From Brevibacillus fluminis (GTDB lineage Bacteria; Bacillota; Bacilli; Brevibacillales; Brevibacillaceae), in contig NZ_RHHQ01000004.1 in assembly GCF_003710825.1 (NCBI RefSeq), forward strand, positions 1-64,000: a stretch of DNA of 64,000 nucleotides. Direction: 5' to 3'. This document shows positions 1 to 9,713 of this stretch, piece by piece. Made by a program: the position numbers and the translations under genes. The number at the start of each line of letters is the position of its first letter. Within the stretch, counting starts at the first letter, position 1. A model generated the notes under the pieces. That model saw only the letters and a list, made by a program, of their open reading frames with translations. It was not told the DNA's origin and did not search any database.

Positions 1-94
1 TGCCGACTTTATCGACAGCCTGCGCCAACCATGGTTGGCTCGTTTTTTGCAATGTTTTATCGCTGTCACCAAATCTATTAAGGAGGCACGATCC

Positions 95-1150
95 ATGCCT
101 AAATGGTCCTTTCCAAAAATGGTAGCCAGCACCGTTCTATCAGCAGGTTTACTGTTCAGCTCCATCCCGGTATTCGCTGCATCAGCCCCTTACACGTTTT
201 TCACCTACGGCAACACAACAGATGTGTCTACGTCCACCACCTTTGGCGAGGTGTTTATGGGCGGAAGCACTGACGTTGACCAAGCTTTCGTTTGGATGAG
301 TGAAAAAGCGAACGGAGGTGACTTCCTCATTCTCCGCGCCTCTGGGACGGATGCCTACAACTCTTATATTTATGACTTGGCTCAAACAGCCGGAAAGCCT
401 TTGAATTCCGTCAGCACATTGATTGTGAAAGACTTGGCAAAGGCCGGTTCCAATTCCTTTGTCATCGATAAAATTAACAACGCGGAAGCCATTTTCTTTG
501 CAGGTGGCAATCAAGCCGATTACGTTACATTTTTGAAGGGCTCCCCCGCACTGAACGCCCTTAACTCCCGAATCGCGCAAGGCATCCCATTTGGTGGGAC
601 AAGCGCTGGCTTGGCCATTCAAGGCGAACATAGCTATGATGCGATTGCGACAAAGAACAAGAATCTTGATTCCCCCGCTGCCTTAGCCAATCCGTACAAC
701 TCCCTTATTTCCTTGACCCATGACCTGATAACAACACCCGTCAACGATCACATCACCACCGACAGCCATTTCCAGCAACGCGATCGGATGGGACGTTTCC
801 TCACCTTCCTTGCCAGAAGTATTCAAGACGGCTATGAAGCTCCAGACAAGGCCAAAGGAATCGCCGTCAATGAACAGACTGCCCTTTTGGTGGAACAAGA
901 TGGCAGTGCGACCGTTGCTGTACAGCCCGGAGCTCCCAACCCGGGCGTGTTTATGGCTAAAAGTAATCAGGCTCCATCCGTTTGCCAAAGCGGCACTCCT
1001 TTGACCTATGCCAATATTTCGATCTACAAACTAACAGAGGGAAGCACTTTTAATCTCAACACCTGGAGCGGATCAGGAGGGTTTTCTTATCAGTTGGATG
1101 TGAACAATGGTGTTGTTAGTTCCTCAACCGGCTCGATCTACGGAAATTAA
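95..1150 (+). CDS. Secreted cyanophycinase-like peptidase (family S51)
   Basis: The 351-residue protein starts at the ATG at 95, which follows AGGAGG by a normal distance; an in-frame start at 35 lacks such a site. Residues 1-29 form a signal peptide ending in a VFAA-type cleavage site. The serine-nucleophile motif GGTSAGL (Ser about 170), the upstream FAGGNQ block (about 136-140) and a late HFQQRDRMGR segment match family S51 cyanophycinases and dipeptidases. An exported S51 enzyme would hydrolyse beta-aspartyl or cyanophycin-type peptides outside the cell, which fits the peptide-scavenging character of the window. The exact substrate is not shown. A terminator follows directly. Confidence 0.85.
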   Translation: MPKWSFPKMVASTVLSAGLLFSSIPVFAASAPYTFFTYGNTTDVSTSTTFGEVFMGGSTDVDQAFVWMSEKANGGDFLILRASGTDAYNSYIYDLAQTAGKPLNSVSTLIVKDLAKAGSNSFVIDKINNAEAIFFAGGNQADYVTFLKGSPALNALNSRIAQGIPFGGTSAGLAIQGEHSYDAIATKNKNLDSPAALANPYNSLISLTHDLITTPVNDHITTDSHFQQRDRMGRFLTFLARSIQDGYEAPDKAKGIAVNEQTALLVEQDGSATVAVQPGAPNPGVFMAKSNQAPSVCQSGTPLTYANISIYKLTEGSTFNLNTWSGSGGFSYQLDVNNGVVSSSTGSIYGN

Positions 1151-1173
1151 CGGGTACTTGCACGTATAGGAAA

Positions 1174-1222
1174 ACAATGAAGACACCTACACTCACTACC
1201 AGGATGGTGTCTTCATTGTTTA
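1174..1222 (+). terminator. Rho-independent terminator after the cyanophycinase-like gene
   Basis: A 14-bp perfect inverted repeat (1174-1187 with 1206-1219; arm ACAATGAAGACACC) encloses an 18-nt loop 24 bases after the stop codon. The T-run is weak. Confidence 0.7.
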
Positions 1223-1379
1223 CGGACTCGTAATGAAAGATTTCTTCTGCTTACCTAAATGAGCACTTGCAAATAGAACCGCACATCCGATGACGAGACC
1301 TGACAACCCAAACTCCAGCCACGCCCCTCCTATACCTTCGAGCAGCAATCCGAACATACAGGGCCGTCTCCTTCCACGC

Positions 1380-2108
1380 TCAGCGTACCTGCAGCTCGCT
1401 TTGGTAAGCGAGACCGACTCTTTTGCCTTTAAACGGCCCTGCAAGCTCGAGGTGGTTTAGCATACAGTTCGCTACATCCTCGTAAGTGACATCCAGCTCC
1501 TTCAACCGGCTGAACAGATGGCCGGCAACCTCGGCTTCGGAGAAGTTCTTGATGGTCTCCGGAACAGGCACGGGCAAAATGTCTGTGCACACATGCAAAC
1601 GAACGGACGACGGTAGATCGGCCGATTCGACCATCGTGCCCGGGCACATGACGGACCAATCGAGATTGGTTTGCCGCAGTCGGTCCAAATTCCGGTTGTG
1701 AGTTTGGTACATGGGCGGGAACCCGGGCAAATTATTGCCGATCAGATCGGTATACGGAATGTCGAGCAGCCCGGCGCCACCCATTAACCATACCCGTCCG
1801 GAAAACCGCGTGTTATCTTCACACTGGCTGACGATGTTATCGACGATACGAACAAAATCTTCTCCCTGGCCGGCATGACCAGCTGCGATAATAGCGGCGT
1901 CTTGCTGCGAGAGCGCTTCGCAGACGCTTTCCGGATCCATGATGTCCTTCGCTATCACCTTCACTTGCCCCGCGATCTGCTCGCCTTGCTGCTCATAAAG
2001 CTTCCTGGGATTGCGCACGAAGGCGGTCAATTCATGCCCCTTATTTACGCCTCTGGCCAGTACCCTTCTTCCCGTATTTCCCGTTGCTCCGAAAACAATA
2101 ATCTTCAT
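1380..2108 (-). CDS. NAD(P)-binding SDR/NmrA-like oxidoreductase
   Basis: A 242-residue protein opening with the Rossmann dinucleotide-binding motif GATGNTGRRV (residues about 7-16), typical of atypical short-chain dehydrogenases of the NmrA/YwnB group. No classical YxxxK catalytic pair is evident, so it may act as a redox sensor or quinone/flavin reductase rather than an alcohol dehydrogenase. It is transcribed away from the HxlR regulator at 2249, and that divergent layout suggests HxlR-controlled expression in response to electrophile or oxidative stress, as known for several HxlR/NmrA pairs. The function is inferred from fold and context only. Confidence 0.8.
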   Translation of the reverse strand: MKIIVFGATGNTGRRVLARGVNKGHELTAFVRNPRKLYEQQGEQIAGQVKVIAKDIMDPESVCEALSQQDAAIIAAGHAGQGEDFVRIVDNIVSQCEDNTRFSGRVWLMGGAGLLDIPYTDLIGNNLPGFPPMYQTHNRNLDRLRQTNLDWSVMCPGTMVESADLPSSVRLHVCTDILPVPVPETIKNFSEAEVAGHLFSRLKELDVTYEDVANCMLNHLELAGPFKGKRVGLAYQSELQVR

Positions 2109-2196
2109 CGTTCATTCCCCTTTCTAGGAATTTCCAAATTTTTCATTGCTGAATTGACTTAAGCTTAGCACCGCCCTAAAATCTTGTTAAGAACCC

Positions 2197-2225
2197 ACTT
2201 TCATGTAGGGTCCTTACTTGAAAGT
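2197..2225. promoter_or_regulatory. Candidate HxlR operator
   Basis: The inverted repeat ACTTTCA (2197-2203) and TGAAAGT (2219-2225), with 15 bp between the arms, lies in the divergent intergenic region between the oxidoreductase and the HxlR gene. HxlR-type regulators bind such short dyads as dimers. The assignment to this regulator is inference. Confidence 0.5.
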
Positions 2226-2248
2226 AAGCTTGAGCAGGGAGGGATTGG

Positions 2249-2620
2249 ATGGAAGCTGGCACAGAGGCAGCAATGGAAAGAAAATGTCCGATTGAAACGG
2301 TGATTCACGTGCTTGGCGGGAAGTGGAAGCCTACGATCTTATGGCTTTTGTTAGACTCCACCAAGCGGTTCAGCCAGCTGGAGAAGCTGATTCCCGGTGT
2401 GACGCAGAAGATGCTGGCGCAGCATTTGCGGGAGCTGGAGAACGACCGGCTGGTGACACGGACGGTTTATCCATCGGTCCCCCCGAAAGTGGAATATTCA
2501 TTAAGTGAATATGGCAAGACATTGGTACCCGTGATGGAAGTCATGTGTGAGTGGGGCGAAACCCATCAACGGCCGGGCTCAAGGCAAGCTGTCCCGGTAT
2601 CTGCAAGTCCGACGGATTAA
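2249..2620 (+). CDS. HxlR-family winged-helix regulator
   Basis: A 123-residue protein with the hallmark HxlR opening, CPIETVIHVLGGKWKPTILW (Cys about 13), then a winged helix (KRFSQLEKLIPGVTQKMLAQ) and the RTVYPSVPPKVEYSLSEYG wing. Length and domain layout are normal for the family. The start is preceded by GGGAGGG. The conserved N-terminal cysteine is often the redox or electrophile sensor in this family. It diverges from the NmrA-like oxidoreductase, its probable target, with a dyad operator between them. Confidence 0.9.
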   Translation: MEAGTEAAMERKCPIETVIHVLGGKWKPTILWLLLDSTKRFSQLEKLIPGVTQKMLAQHLRELENDRLVTRTVYPSVPPKVEYSLSEYGKTLVPVMEVMCEWGETHQRPGSRQAVPVSASPTD

Positions 2621-2671
2621 CAGGATATAAAAGAGAAACTTCAAAAAGTTAATTTCCAAAATTTACAAAAG

Positions 2672-2724
2672 TAAAGCAAAGAACAGTATTTAACAACAAA
2701 TACTGTTCTTTGCTTTATTTTTTC
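2672..2724. terminator. Terminator between hxlR-like gene and katG
   Basis: A perfect 20-bp stem (2672-2691 with 2698-2717, six-base loop) is followed by TTTTTT on the plus strand. Convergent genes flank it, so it probably stops both transcripts. Confidence 0.9.
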
Positions 2725-2767
2725 AGATTACGCTTTTAATGTTTGGAGACTTAAACCGTAGTAACCA

Positions 2768-4969
<2,202 letters not shown>

Positions 4970-4976
4970 TTAAATT

Positions 4977-4997
4977 AAGTATTAAATAATAATACTT
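4977..4997. promoter_or_regulatory. PerR/Fur-like palindrome upstream of katG
   Basis: The perfect dyad AAGTATTA-N5-TAATACTT begins 26 bases before the katG start codon. Size and base composition resemble Fur/PerR boxes, and PerR regulates katG-type genes in Firmicutes. It is not a strict match to the PerR consensus, so the regulator is inferred. Confidence 0.5.
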
Positions 4998-5431
4998 CTA
5001 ATCAATTTATATATCAATTAACAAGAGAAATCAATATTTATTTGGTTCACACCATTTTCGTAAGGATTTAAGGAGCCTTAGAGGTTGCAATCATATCGAT
5101 GGGCGGTTAATAACGAAGGGAACGTCAAAACACGATAAAATATATAAACGAATCATTTCCAGAATTTATGCTGATTTTTTAACATATGCAGGGGCTGTTT
5201 AGGTTATGTACAAGGGGAATTTCCGTTATTCAAATCAGAGCTTTCAGTCGACAGCTGTGTAAGCCAACCCAATTACCAACTCAAATAATGCTCGAGCGAA
5301 CGAACTCCGCTAATTGAACGCTTGTCTGACTCAACTTGGTCATCGCTATCCCCACCAAACATAGTACGTGCCGAGCATTTGCTTGCGTCCTTTCATTGTC
5401 GCTGATGGTTTCTTTTTGTTTTTCTTGACAT
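4998..5431. other. Intergenic region between katG and the DUF2785 gene
   Basis: Besides the katG operator just to the left, no gene is supported here. A 60-codon frame on the minus strand (5281-5463) runs into the terminator hairpin of the next gene and has no recognisable features. Confidence 0.5.
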
Positions 5432-5481
5432 AAAAAGGGGCAAGCCCTCAGCCAATTTTCCATGGCTTTTGGGACAGCCCC
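5432..5481 (-). terminator. Terminator of the DUF2785 gene
   Basis: Read on the minus strand, GGGGC...GCCCC arms with an inner GCC/GGC pairing are followed by TTTTTATG, directly behind the stop codon at 5491. Confidence 0.6.
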
Positions 5482-5490
5482 TCTAATCCT

Positions 5491-6336
5491 TTAACGGATA
5501 GAAAACCTGTTCAGTTTTGCCTCAGTACCAAGCATGACAGCGTTAAGCTCATTCCCTCGGTTATCTTGTCCCCTTCTGAAATAGAGACTGCGTAAAAAAT
5601 TCTTGCTGTTCACGCGAGCAATCACCTGACTGCGACTTCTCGGCAAATTGCAGCATTGCGCTAAGCCTTTAATCCAATCAGCGATTTCTTGATGTGGAAG
5701 TAACTCATTGTCCATCATCGTATCCACGATGTTGACCAACCGCTCATCATCCTCATCGCTAAAAATGTGTCTACCATTATGAAGCTTGCCAGAAATAGCG
5801 ACAAGAACCTCACGCAGCATTGCGACGCTGCTCTCCTCGCACTGCACCAGCTCGACAAAAACATCCGCACCGTGAGAAGCGCTGTGAGCCCAACCTCCTA
5901 CTGAAAGGTAACCTCGCAGATCCTTCTCCTCTTTATAATAACGGAGCATTGTATGCATTAATTGCTCAATTTCCGCTTGATTGAAAAATGGATTCTGTCT
6001 GTGGCGTTGCACAATCAAAGCTATAGGTAAGGCAGAGAACGTCCTTGTAAAAACTGACTGATCATCCTCGCTGCCAATATTATAGAATAAATGGTTCTCA
6101 TCAGACAGAACAGTTAAGAGGCTACGCAACTCCTCTCCACTGAACCTATTCTCTTCCTTAATCCACATATAAAACATCGGATAAATCAGGTTATCCCGTA
6201 ATTCTGGCTGAGGATCGCCAATATATTGAAGTAACAAAGGTAAGAAATCTTGATGCTGCTCACCTTCGCGTAACTGATACTCATCTTTCTCAATTCTTTG
6301 CAAATCCAGCATCAATTTGGTCCTTGTATCGCTCAC
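5491..6336 (-). CDS. DUF2785 family protein
   Basis: A 281-residue soluble protein starting at GTG (GAGGG eight bases upstream). It is helical and acidic, with no signal peptide or membrane segment. The C-terminal motif SKNFLRSLYFRRGQ and the mid-protein GGWAHSASHGADVF segment match the DUF2785 family, whose molecular role is unknown. The GWAHS and ASHGAD histidines are conserved-looking and could bind metal, but this is a guess. It stands alone with its own terminator. Confidence 0.75.
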   Translation of the reverse strand: MSDTRTKLMLDLQRIEKDEYQLREGEQHQDFLPLLLQYIGDPQPELRDNLIYPMFYMWIKEENRFSGEELRSLLTVLSDENHLFYNIGSEDDQSVFTRTFSALPIALIVQRHRQNPFFNQAEIEQLMHTMLRYYKEEKDLRGYLSVGGWAHSASHGADVFVELVQCEESSVAMLREVLVAISGKLHNGRHIFSDEDDERLVNIVDTMMDNELLPHQEIADWIKGLAQCCNLPRSRSQVIARVNSKNFLRSLYFRRGQDNRGNELNAVMLGTEAKLNRFSIR

Positions 6337-6619
6337 TTTCCCATCCCTCTCATCATTCGTTCACTCGCCCATCATCTAATGGTTTCCTCACCAAATACTT
6401 CATTCATCATCAATCCTAAAACTTTGCGAGCTTCAGCGCTTCACTTTAGTACGAGACGCCTACTATTGCTTAACCAGACATCGCTGGTGGACCAGCGAAT
6501 ATATGTTTTGCGCGCCGCGCGCACAAGCTTCGGTATCCTGACGCAACGCGATCAAACCCTCGACCTGGAGAGCTAGGGTTCCAAAACAGGTTATATACAT
6601 GAACGTGTTTCTTTGACCC

Positions 6620-6955
6620 TTACTCGGAAGTCACGTGTTCTTCGACGACATAAGACCTAGTTCGCGAACGATCAAGAAAATTGAGCTCGTCCTCTGCAAC
6701 CCCAGATTTTGGAGCATACATCTTAGCTACCCAAGCTTCATATGCACCATGGTCAGGAAATACCAGTTCTGTCATGATATCGAGGTCATCTTTTGTACTA
6801 GAGTCGTCCTTTCGTAGAATGTAGTTTTGTTTGTAAACGCTAGGGATTGGTGCCAATCTAGTAATCAGTGGTACATGTTGATTCTCATAGTATTCAATAA
6901 GATCTCGTGTATTCATTCCATCCTTTTTGGTAAGAAAGGCCATTACTTTAATCAT
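6620..6955 (-). CDS. EthD-domain protein
   Basis: A 111-residue ferredoxin-like alpha/beta-barrel protein with the EthD signature (IKVMAFLTKKDGMNTRDLIEYYENQHVPL, proline-leucine turn, then a ...FPDHGAYEAWV block). GAGGTGG lies six bases before ATG. EthD-like proteins are small dimeric barrels, some supporting oxidative degradation. The neighbours give no functional clue. The flanking 6337-6619 holds no other gene. Confidence 0.75.
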   Translation of the reverse strand: MIKVMAFLTKKDGMNTRDLIEYYENQHVPLITRLAPIPSVYKQNYILRKDDSSTKDDLDIMTELVFPDHGAYEAWVAKMYAPKSGVAEDELNFLDRSRTRSYVVEEHVTSE

Positions 6956-7046
6956 GTTGACCCACCTCGCTAGCTTTTACATTATTCTGATGGACCACAC
7001 TCAAATAATCAATTTTAGATCCCGTTTGCTCAATGGCAAGGTTGAA

Positions 7047-7076
7047 TGAAAAAAGCGATGGTTCTGTTCCACCGCT
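7047..7076 (-). terminator. Terminator of the ArsR-SRPBCC operon
   Basis: On the minus strand, AGCGGTGG-N7-CCATCGCT is followed by TTTTT, about 70 bases after the SRPBCC stop codon. Confidence 0.75.
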
Positions 7077-7144
7077 GTGCTCTTTCATTCGTTTAGCAGA
7101 ATCATAACTTGCGGGACGGCCGTAAAGGCTCTTGCTGCCGTGTA

Positions 7145-7591
7145 CTACTTCTGGTCACGAAGGTGCGTCGACAAATTGTCGAGCGTATTAGACCAGCCGT
7201 CGTACACGTACTGATCGCCGGGATGACCAGCGAATCCGCGTAGGTGGAAGATCATCTCGGTGCGATCGCCCTGTTCGGTGAGGGTTAGTGTCACGACAGG
7301 GGAGTCCTCGATGGGAGCATCGGGGTAACCCCAGGTGAAGACGAGCCGTTCGAAAGGAATGACGTCAAGGAACACACCACCGGTGTGATACTCCTGGCCA
7401 GTCTCCTTATTGACCATTGTGTAGCGGTAGCGTCCGCCTTCGCGGACGTCGAAGGAGATTGACTCCAGGGGTGTCGAAGGTAGCCAGCCAGCGAGTTCCT
7501 TCTTCTCGGTCCAGGCGCGCCATACGAGCTCGCGTCGGGCATTCAGGGTACGGGTTATGGAGAACTCCGGTGTAGATGTTGTCATGTTCAT
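7145..7591 (-). CDS. SRPBCC/AHSA1-domain protein
   Basis: The 148-residue protein starts at the ATG at 7591, which overlaps the TGA of the upstream ArsR gene (ATGA), with AAGGAGG inside the ArsR tail: a clear case of translational coupling. It shows the activator-of-Hsp90-ATPase-like START fold (TRTLNARRELVWRAWTEKK, GGRYRYTM, RLVFTWGYPDAP, GWSNTLDNLSTHL). ArsR plus AHSA1 pairs are common, and their ligand is usually unknown. Codon use is clearly GC-richer than in the neighbouring genes, and the sequence has an actinobacterial flavour, suggesting recent transfer. Confidence 0.85.
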   Translation of the reverse strand: MNMTTSTPEFSITRTLNARRELVWRAWTEKKELAGWLPSTPLESISFDVREGGRYRYTMVNKETGQEYHTGGVFLDVIPFERLVFTWGYPDAPIEDSPVVTLTLTEQGDRTEMIFHLRGFAGHPGDQYVYDGWSNTLDNLSTHLRDQK

Positions 7592-7926
7592 TGTTCCTCC
7601 TTTTTGGTCATGGACTTGAGGTGCAATTCCAGTGCGTCGAAGTGCTGGTTCCACTCGCGGCGGTGCTTCTCAACCCAGGCCGATACCTCATCGAGAGGCT
7701 CGGTGCGCATCGTCAGGGTCCGCCATTGGGCTTTTGCTGTGCGTCCGATCAGCCCAGCTCGCTCCAGTACTTTGAGGTGTTGGGAGATCGCGGGTGCGCT
7801 TATCTCGAAGTGCTCGGAGACCTCCCCTACTGTAGCGGCTCCCTGTGACAGCCTTGACAGGATGTTTCTGCGCGTCGGATCGGCGAGCGCAGCGAAGATG
7901 AGGCTGAGTGTGTCGTTGGCAACCAA
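7588..7926 (-). CDS. ArsR-family winged-helix regulator
   Basis: A 112-residue repressor with the ArsR core: ALADPTRRNILSRLSQG (residues 13-29), recognition helix APAISQHLKVLERAGLI (about 44-60) and a short wing. There is no CxC metal site, so it belongs to the non-metal ArsR subgroup often found with SRPBCC proteins. It is the first gene of a two-gene operon and overlaps its partner by four bases. An AT-rich dyad sits directly upstream and could mediate autoregulation. Its GC-rich codons match its partner rather than the surroundings. Confidence 0.9.
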   Translation of the reverse strand: MVANDTLSLIFAALADPTRRNILSRLSQGAATVGEVSEHFEISAPAISQHLKVLERAGLIGRTAKAQWRTLTMRTEPLDEVSAWVEKHRREWNQHFDALELHLKSMTKKEEQ

Positions 7927-7941
7927 TTAAGCATCTCCTTA

Positions 7942-7959
7942 ATTAATGATATTCTTAAT
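7942..7959. promoter_or_regulatory. Candidate ArsR operator
   Basis: The imperfect dyad ATTAATGATATTCTTAAT lies 15 bases before the arsR-type start codon, overlapping the likely promoter. The assignment is by position and symmetry only. Confidence 0.4.
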
Positions 7960-8156
7960 AATATAGCGCATTGTGTTGTCGTGTCAAACTGCCTGGAATG
8001 GGCTGAACGGAGTTGGGATTCATACTGTACTTGATCCCCATGTCGCGGATTGAAAAAAGCTTCAAATGTCGACAATCATATCAACCTCATGATCCATTCT
8101 ATTTCTAATTAGCTGTCCGAACAGGGTATACTAGAATCAGAAAGGAGCCGTGCCAC

Positions 8157-8390
8157 ATGGATCACAAATCATTTTATTTTACCGTCCCCTGGGATGAAGT
8201 CCATTATTTGAAAGAAACGCTGTCTACGATGGAGATGCCGTTTTCCATCGAGCAAAAAGATGCGATTGTGCTGGAAGAAGGGCAGGTCGCATTCGTGTTT
8301 CCCACCGTTTCCGCTCGCCATTATCAACATCTGCGCGAGCTGTTTGGCGAAGAAGGCAAGCTTTATCCGGAAGAGACCTCGTCTACCTAA
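8157..8390 (+). CDS. Small hypothetical protein
   Basis: A 77-residue acidic protein with AAAGGAG nine bases before ATG. No known domain is recognised. It is rich in aromatic residues (FYFTVPWDEVHYLKETL) and has a mixed alpha/beta pattern without membrane segments, so it is probably cytoplasmic. It stands alone and converges on the DMT transporter gene, sharing the hairpin at 8412-8445. Confidence 0.65.
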   Translation: MDHKSFYFTVPWDEVHYLKETLSTMEMPFSIEQKDAIVLEEGQVAFVFPTVSARHYQHLRELFGEEGKLYPEETSST

Positions 8391-8404
8391 TAACAGGGTT
8401 CACA

Positions 8405-8445
8405 GCAAAAAACCAGCAAATCCCTGTTCAGCCGGGATCGCTGGT
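8405..8445 (-). terminator. Terminator of the DMT transporter gene
   Basis: ACCAGC-N2-ATCCC pairs with GGGAT-N-GCTGGT (8412-8445). On the minus strand the stem is followed by TTTTTTGC. Confidence 0.8.
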
Positions 8446-8469
8446 CTCTCTCCATAGATGATCTTCTCT

Positions 8470-9396
8470 CTATAACGGAACCGTTGTGTTTTTTTCCATT
8501 CTCTTCCGCGACTTGCCGAGTGAAAGGACGATCAGTGTACCGACAATCCCCAACGTGCCCAGCCAATCGGCGAGTCCAAACGACACATTCAACCAAACCA
8601 CGGATAAAACGGCTGCCGATAACGGTTCGATACAGGCGATCAGGCTCGTTTCCGAGGCGGTCAAATATTGCAAGCTCTCCAAATAACAATAAAATGCGAT
8701 GACGGTGCCGAAAATAATGATGAACAGGAAGGCGAGTAACGACGCGACCGACCAGTGTCCTGTAAATGCCCAAGGCGGATGGACAAAACTGAACCCGACC
8801 CCGCCGACGAGCATCCCCCATCCCACGATTATCGTTGAGCCCCACTTATCCAGCAGCGCTTGCGGATTCAGCGTGTAAAAGGCTAATGCAAATGCGGAGC
8901 TGATTCCCCAAAACAGTGCCCATCCGGATACCGACAGACTGGAGAGACTGCCGTGGGTCACCAGTAAAAACGTTCCCGCTATCGCTAGTACAACCGCAAG
9001 CAGCTCGCTTCGGGTCGGCAGCCGCTTTGCGCGGACCGCAGCATAGCAAGTGATGAGTACCGGCCCCAAATATTGCAGAACCGTCGCAGTAGCGGCATTG
9101 CCGTGTTGGATGGCGGCAAAATAAGTGTACTGGACGGCCAGCATGCCCAAGAGGCCGAACAGCACGAGGCTCGACCTATCATGCTTGCTTTTCCAGATCG
9201 CCCAAATTCGCTGTTTTTCTTTGCGGTAGCCAAATGTTAATAGAATGACGCCTGCCAGCAACAAGCGGACAACCGTCAGCCACTCTGGGCTAAAGTTTTG
9301 CTCTTGAAACAAATATTGCGCAACCGTGCCGGAAACTCCCCACAACACGGCCCCTATTAAAACCAACGATATCCCCATAAAACGCTTGGACCGCAT
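8470..9396 (-). CDS. EamA/DMT-superfamily transporter
   Basis: A 308-residue membrane protein with ten hydrophobic segments arranged as two EamA repeats (roughly 1-150 and 160-300). It opens with MGISLVLIGAVLWGVSGTVAQ and ends with a basic tail (SLGKSRKRMEKN). Proteins of this type (YedA/RhaT-like) export amino acids or other small metabolites across the cytoplasmic membrane. The substrate cannot be read from sequence. It is monocistronic with its own terminator. Confidence 0.85.
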   Translation of the reverse strand: MRSKRFMGISLVLIGAVLWGVSGTVAQYLFQEQNFSPEWLTVVRLLLAGVILLTFGYRKEKQRIWAIWKSKHDRSSLVLFGLLGMLAVQYTYFAAIQHGNAATATVLQYLGPVLITCYAAVRAKRLPTRSELLAVVLAIAGTFLLVTHGSLSSLSVSGWALFWGISSAFALAFYTLNPQALLDKWGSTIIVGWGMLVGGVGFSFVHPPWAFTGHWSVASLLAFLFIIIFGTVIAFYCYLESLQYLTASETSLIACIEPLSAAVLSVVWLNVSFGLADWLGTLGIVGTLIVLSLGKSRKRMEKNTTVPL

Positions 9397-9593
9397 ACTT
9401 TCCTTACTCTCCCTTTCGCCGATTCATGATGATGGGTGTTCTTGTATTCTTGATTAGCCTTTTTTCCAGTTTTTGTTCAATCAAAATTTTGTACGCTTCA
9501 CATGGAATGTAATATATCACATTCTATTAAAACGATCACGTGTTTTCTTTGAATACCAAACACCATGGAAGACTGATCGAGTAGTTTTCACAT
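9397..9593. other. Intergenic region upstream of the DMT gene
   Basis: AT-rich promoter-type sequence without a supported gene. It lies between the DMT start and the terminator of the next minus-strand operon. Confidence 0.4.
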
Positions 9594-9640
9594 GAAAAAG
9601 ACCCTCGCGAGAGCCAGCCTTACGTGCTCTCAACGGGGTC
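9594..9640 (-). terminator. Terminator of the permease-amidohydrolase-permease operon
   Basis: GACCC/GGGTC outer and GAGAGC/GCTCTC inner arms (9600-9640) are followed by TTTTT on the minus strand, behind the last permease gene. Confidence 0.85.
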
Positions 9641-9713
9641 ACATCCTTCTTGCTATCATGTGTCTACTACTTTTTCAATCGGTTAAAAAAACTCGAGCTT
9701 CGTTCCCCTCTTA

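Noticed and set aside
1220..1444. Minus-strand open frame of 74 codons after the oxidoreductase gene
   Set aside because: It overlaps the oxidoreductase 3' end in another frame, has no ribosome site and no recognisable features.
5281..5463. Minus-strand 60-codon frame
   Set aside because: It contains part of the terminator hairpin of the upstream gene and has no family features or ribosome site.
5464..5487. GGGGCTGTCCC-type sequence resembling an insertion-sequence end
   Set aside because: No second inverted end, target duplication or transposase was found; it is explained by the terminator of the DUF2785 gene.
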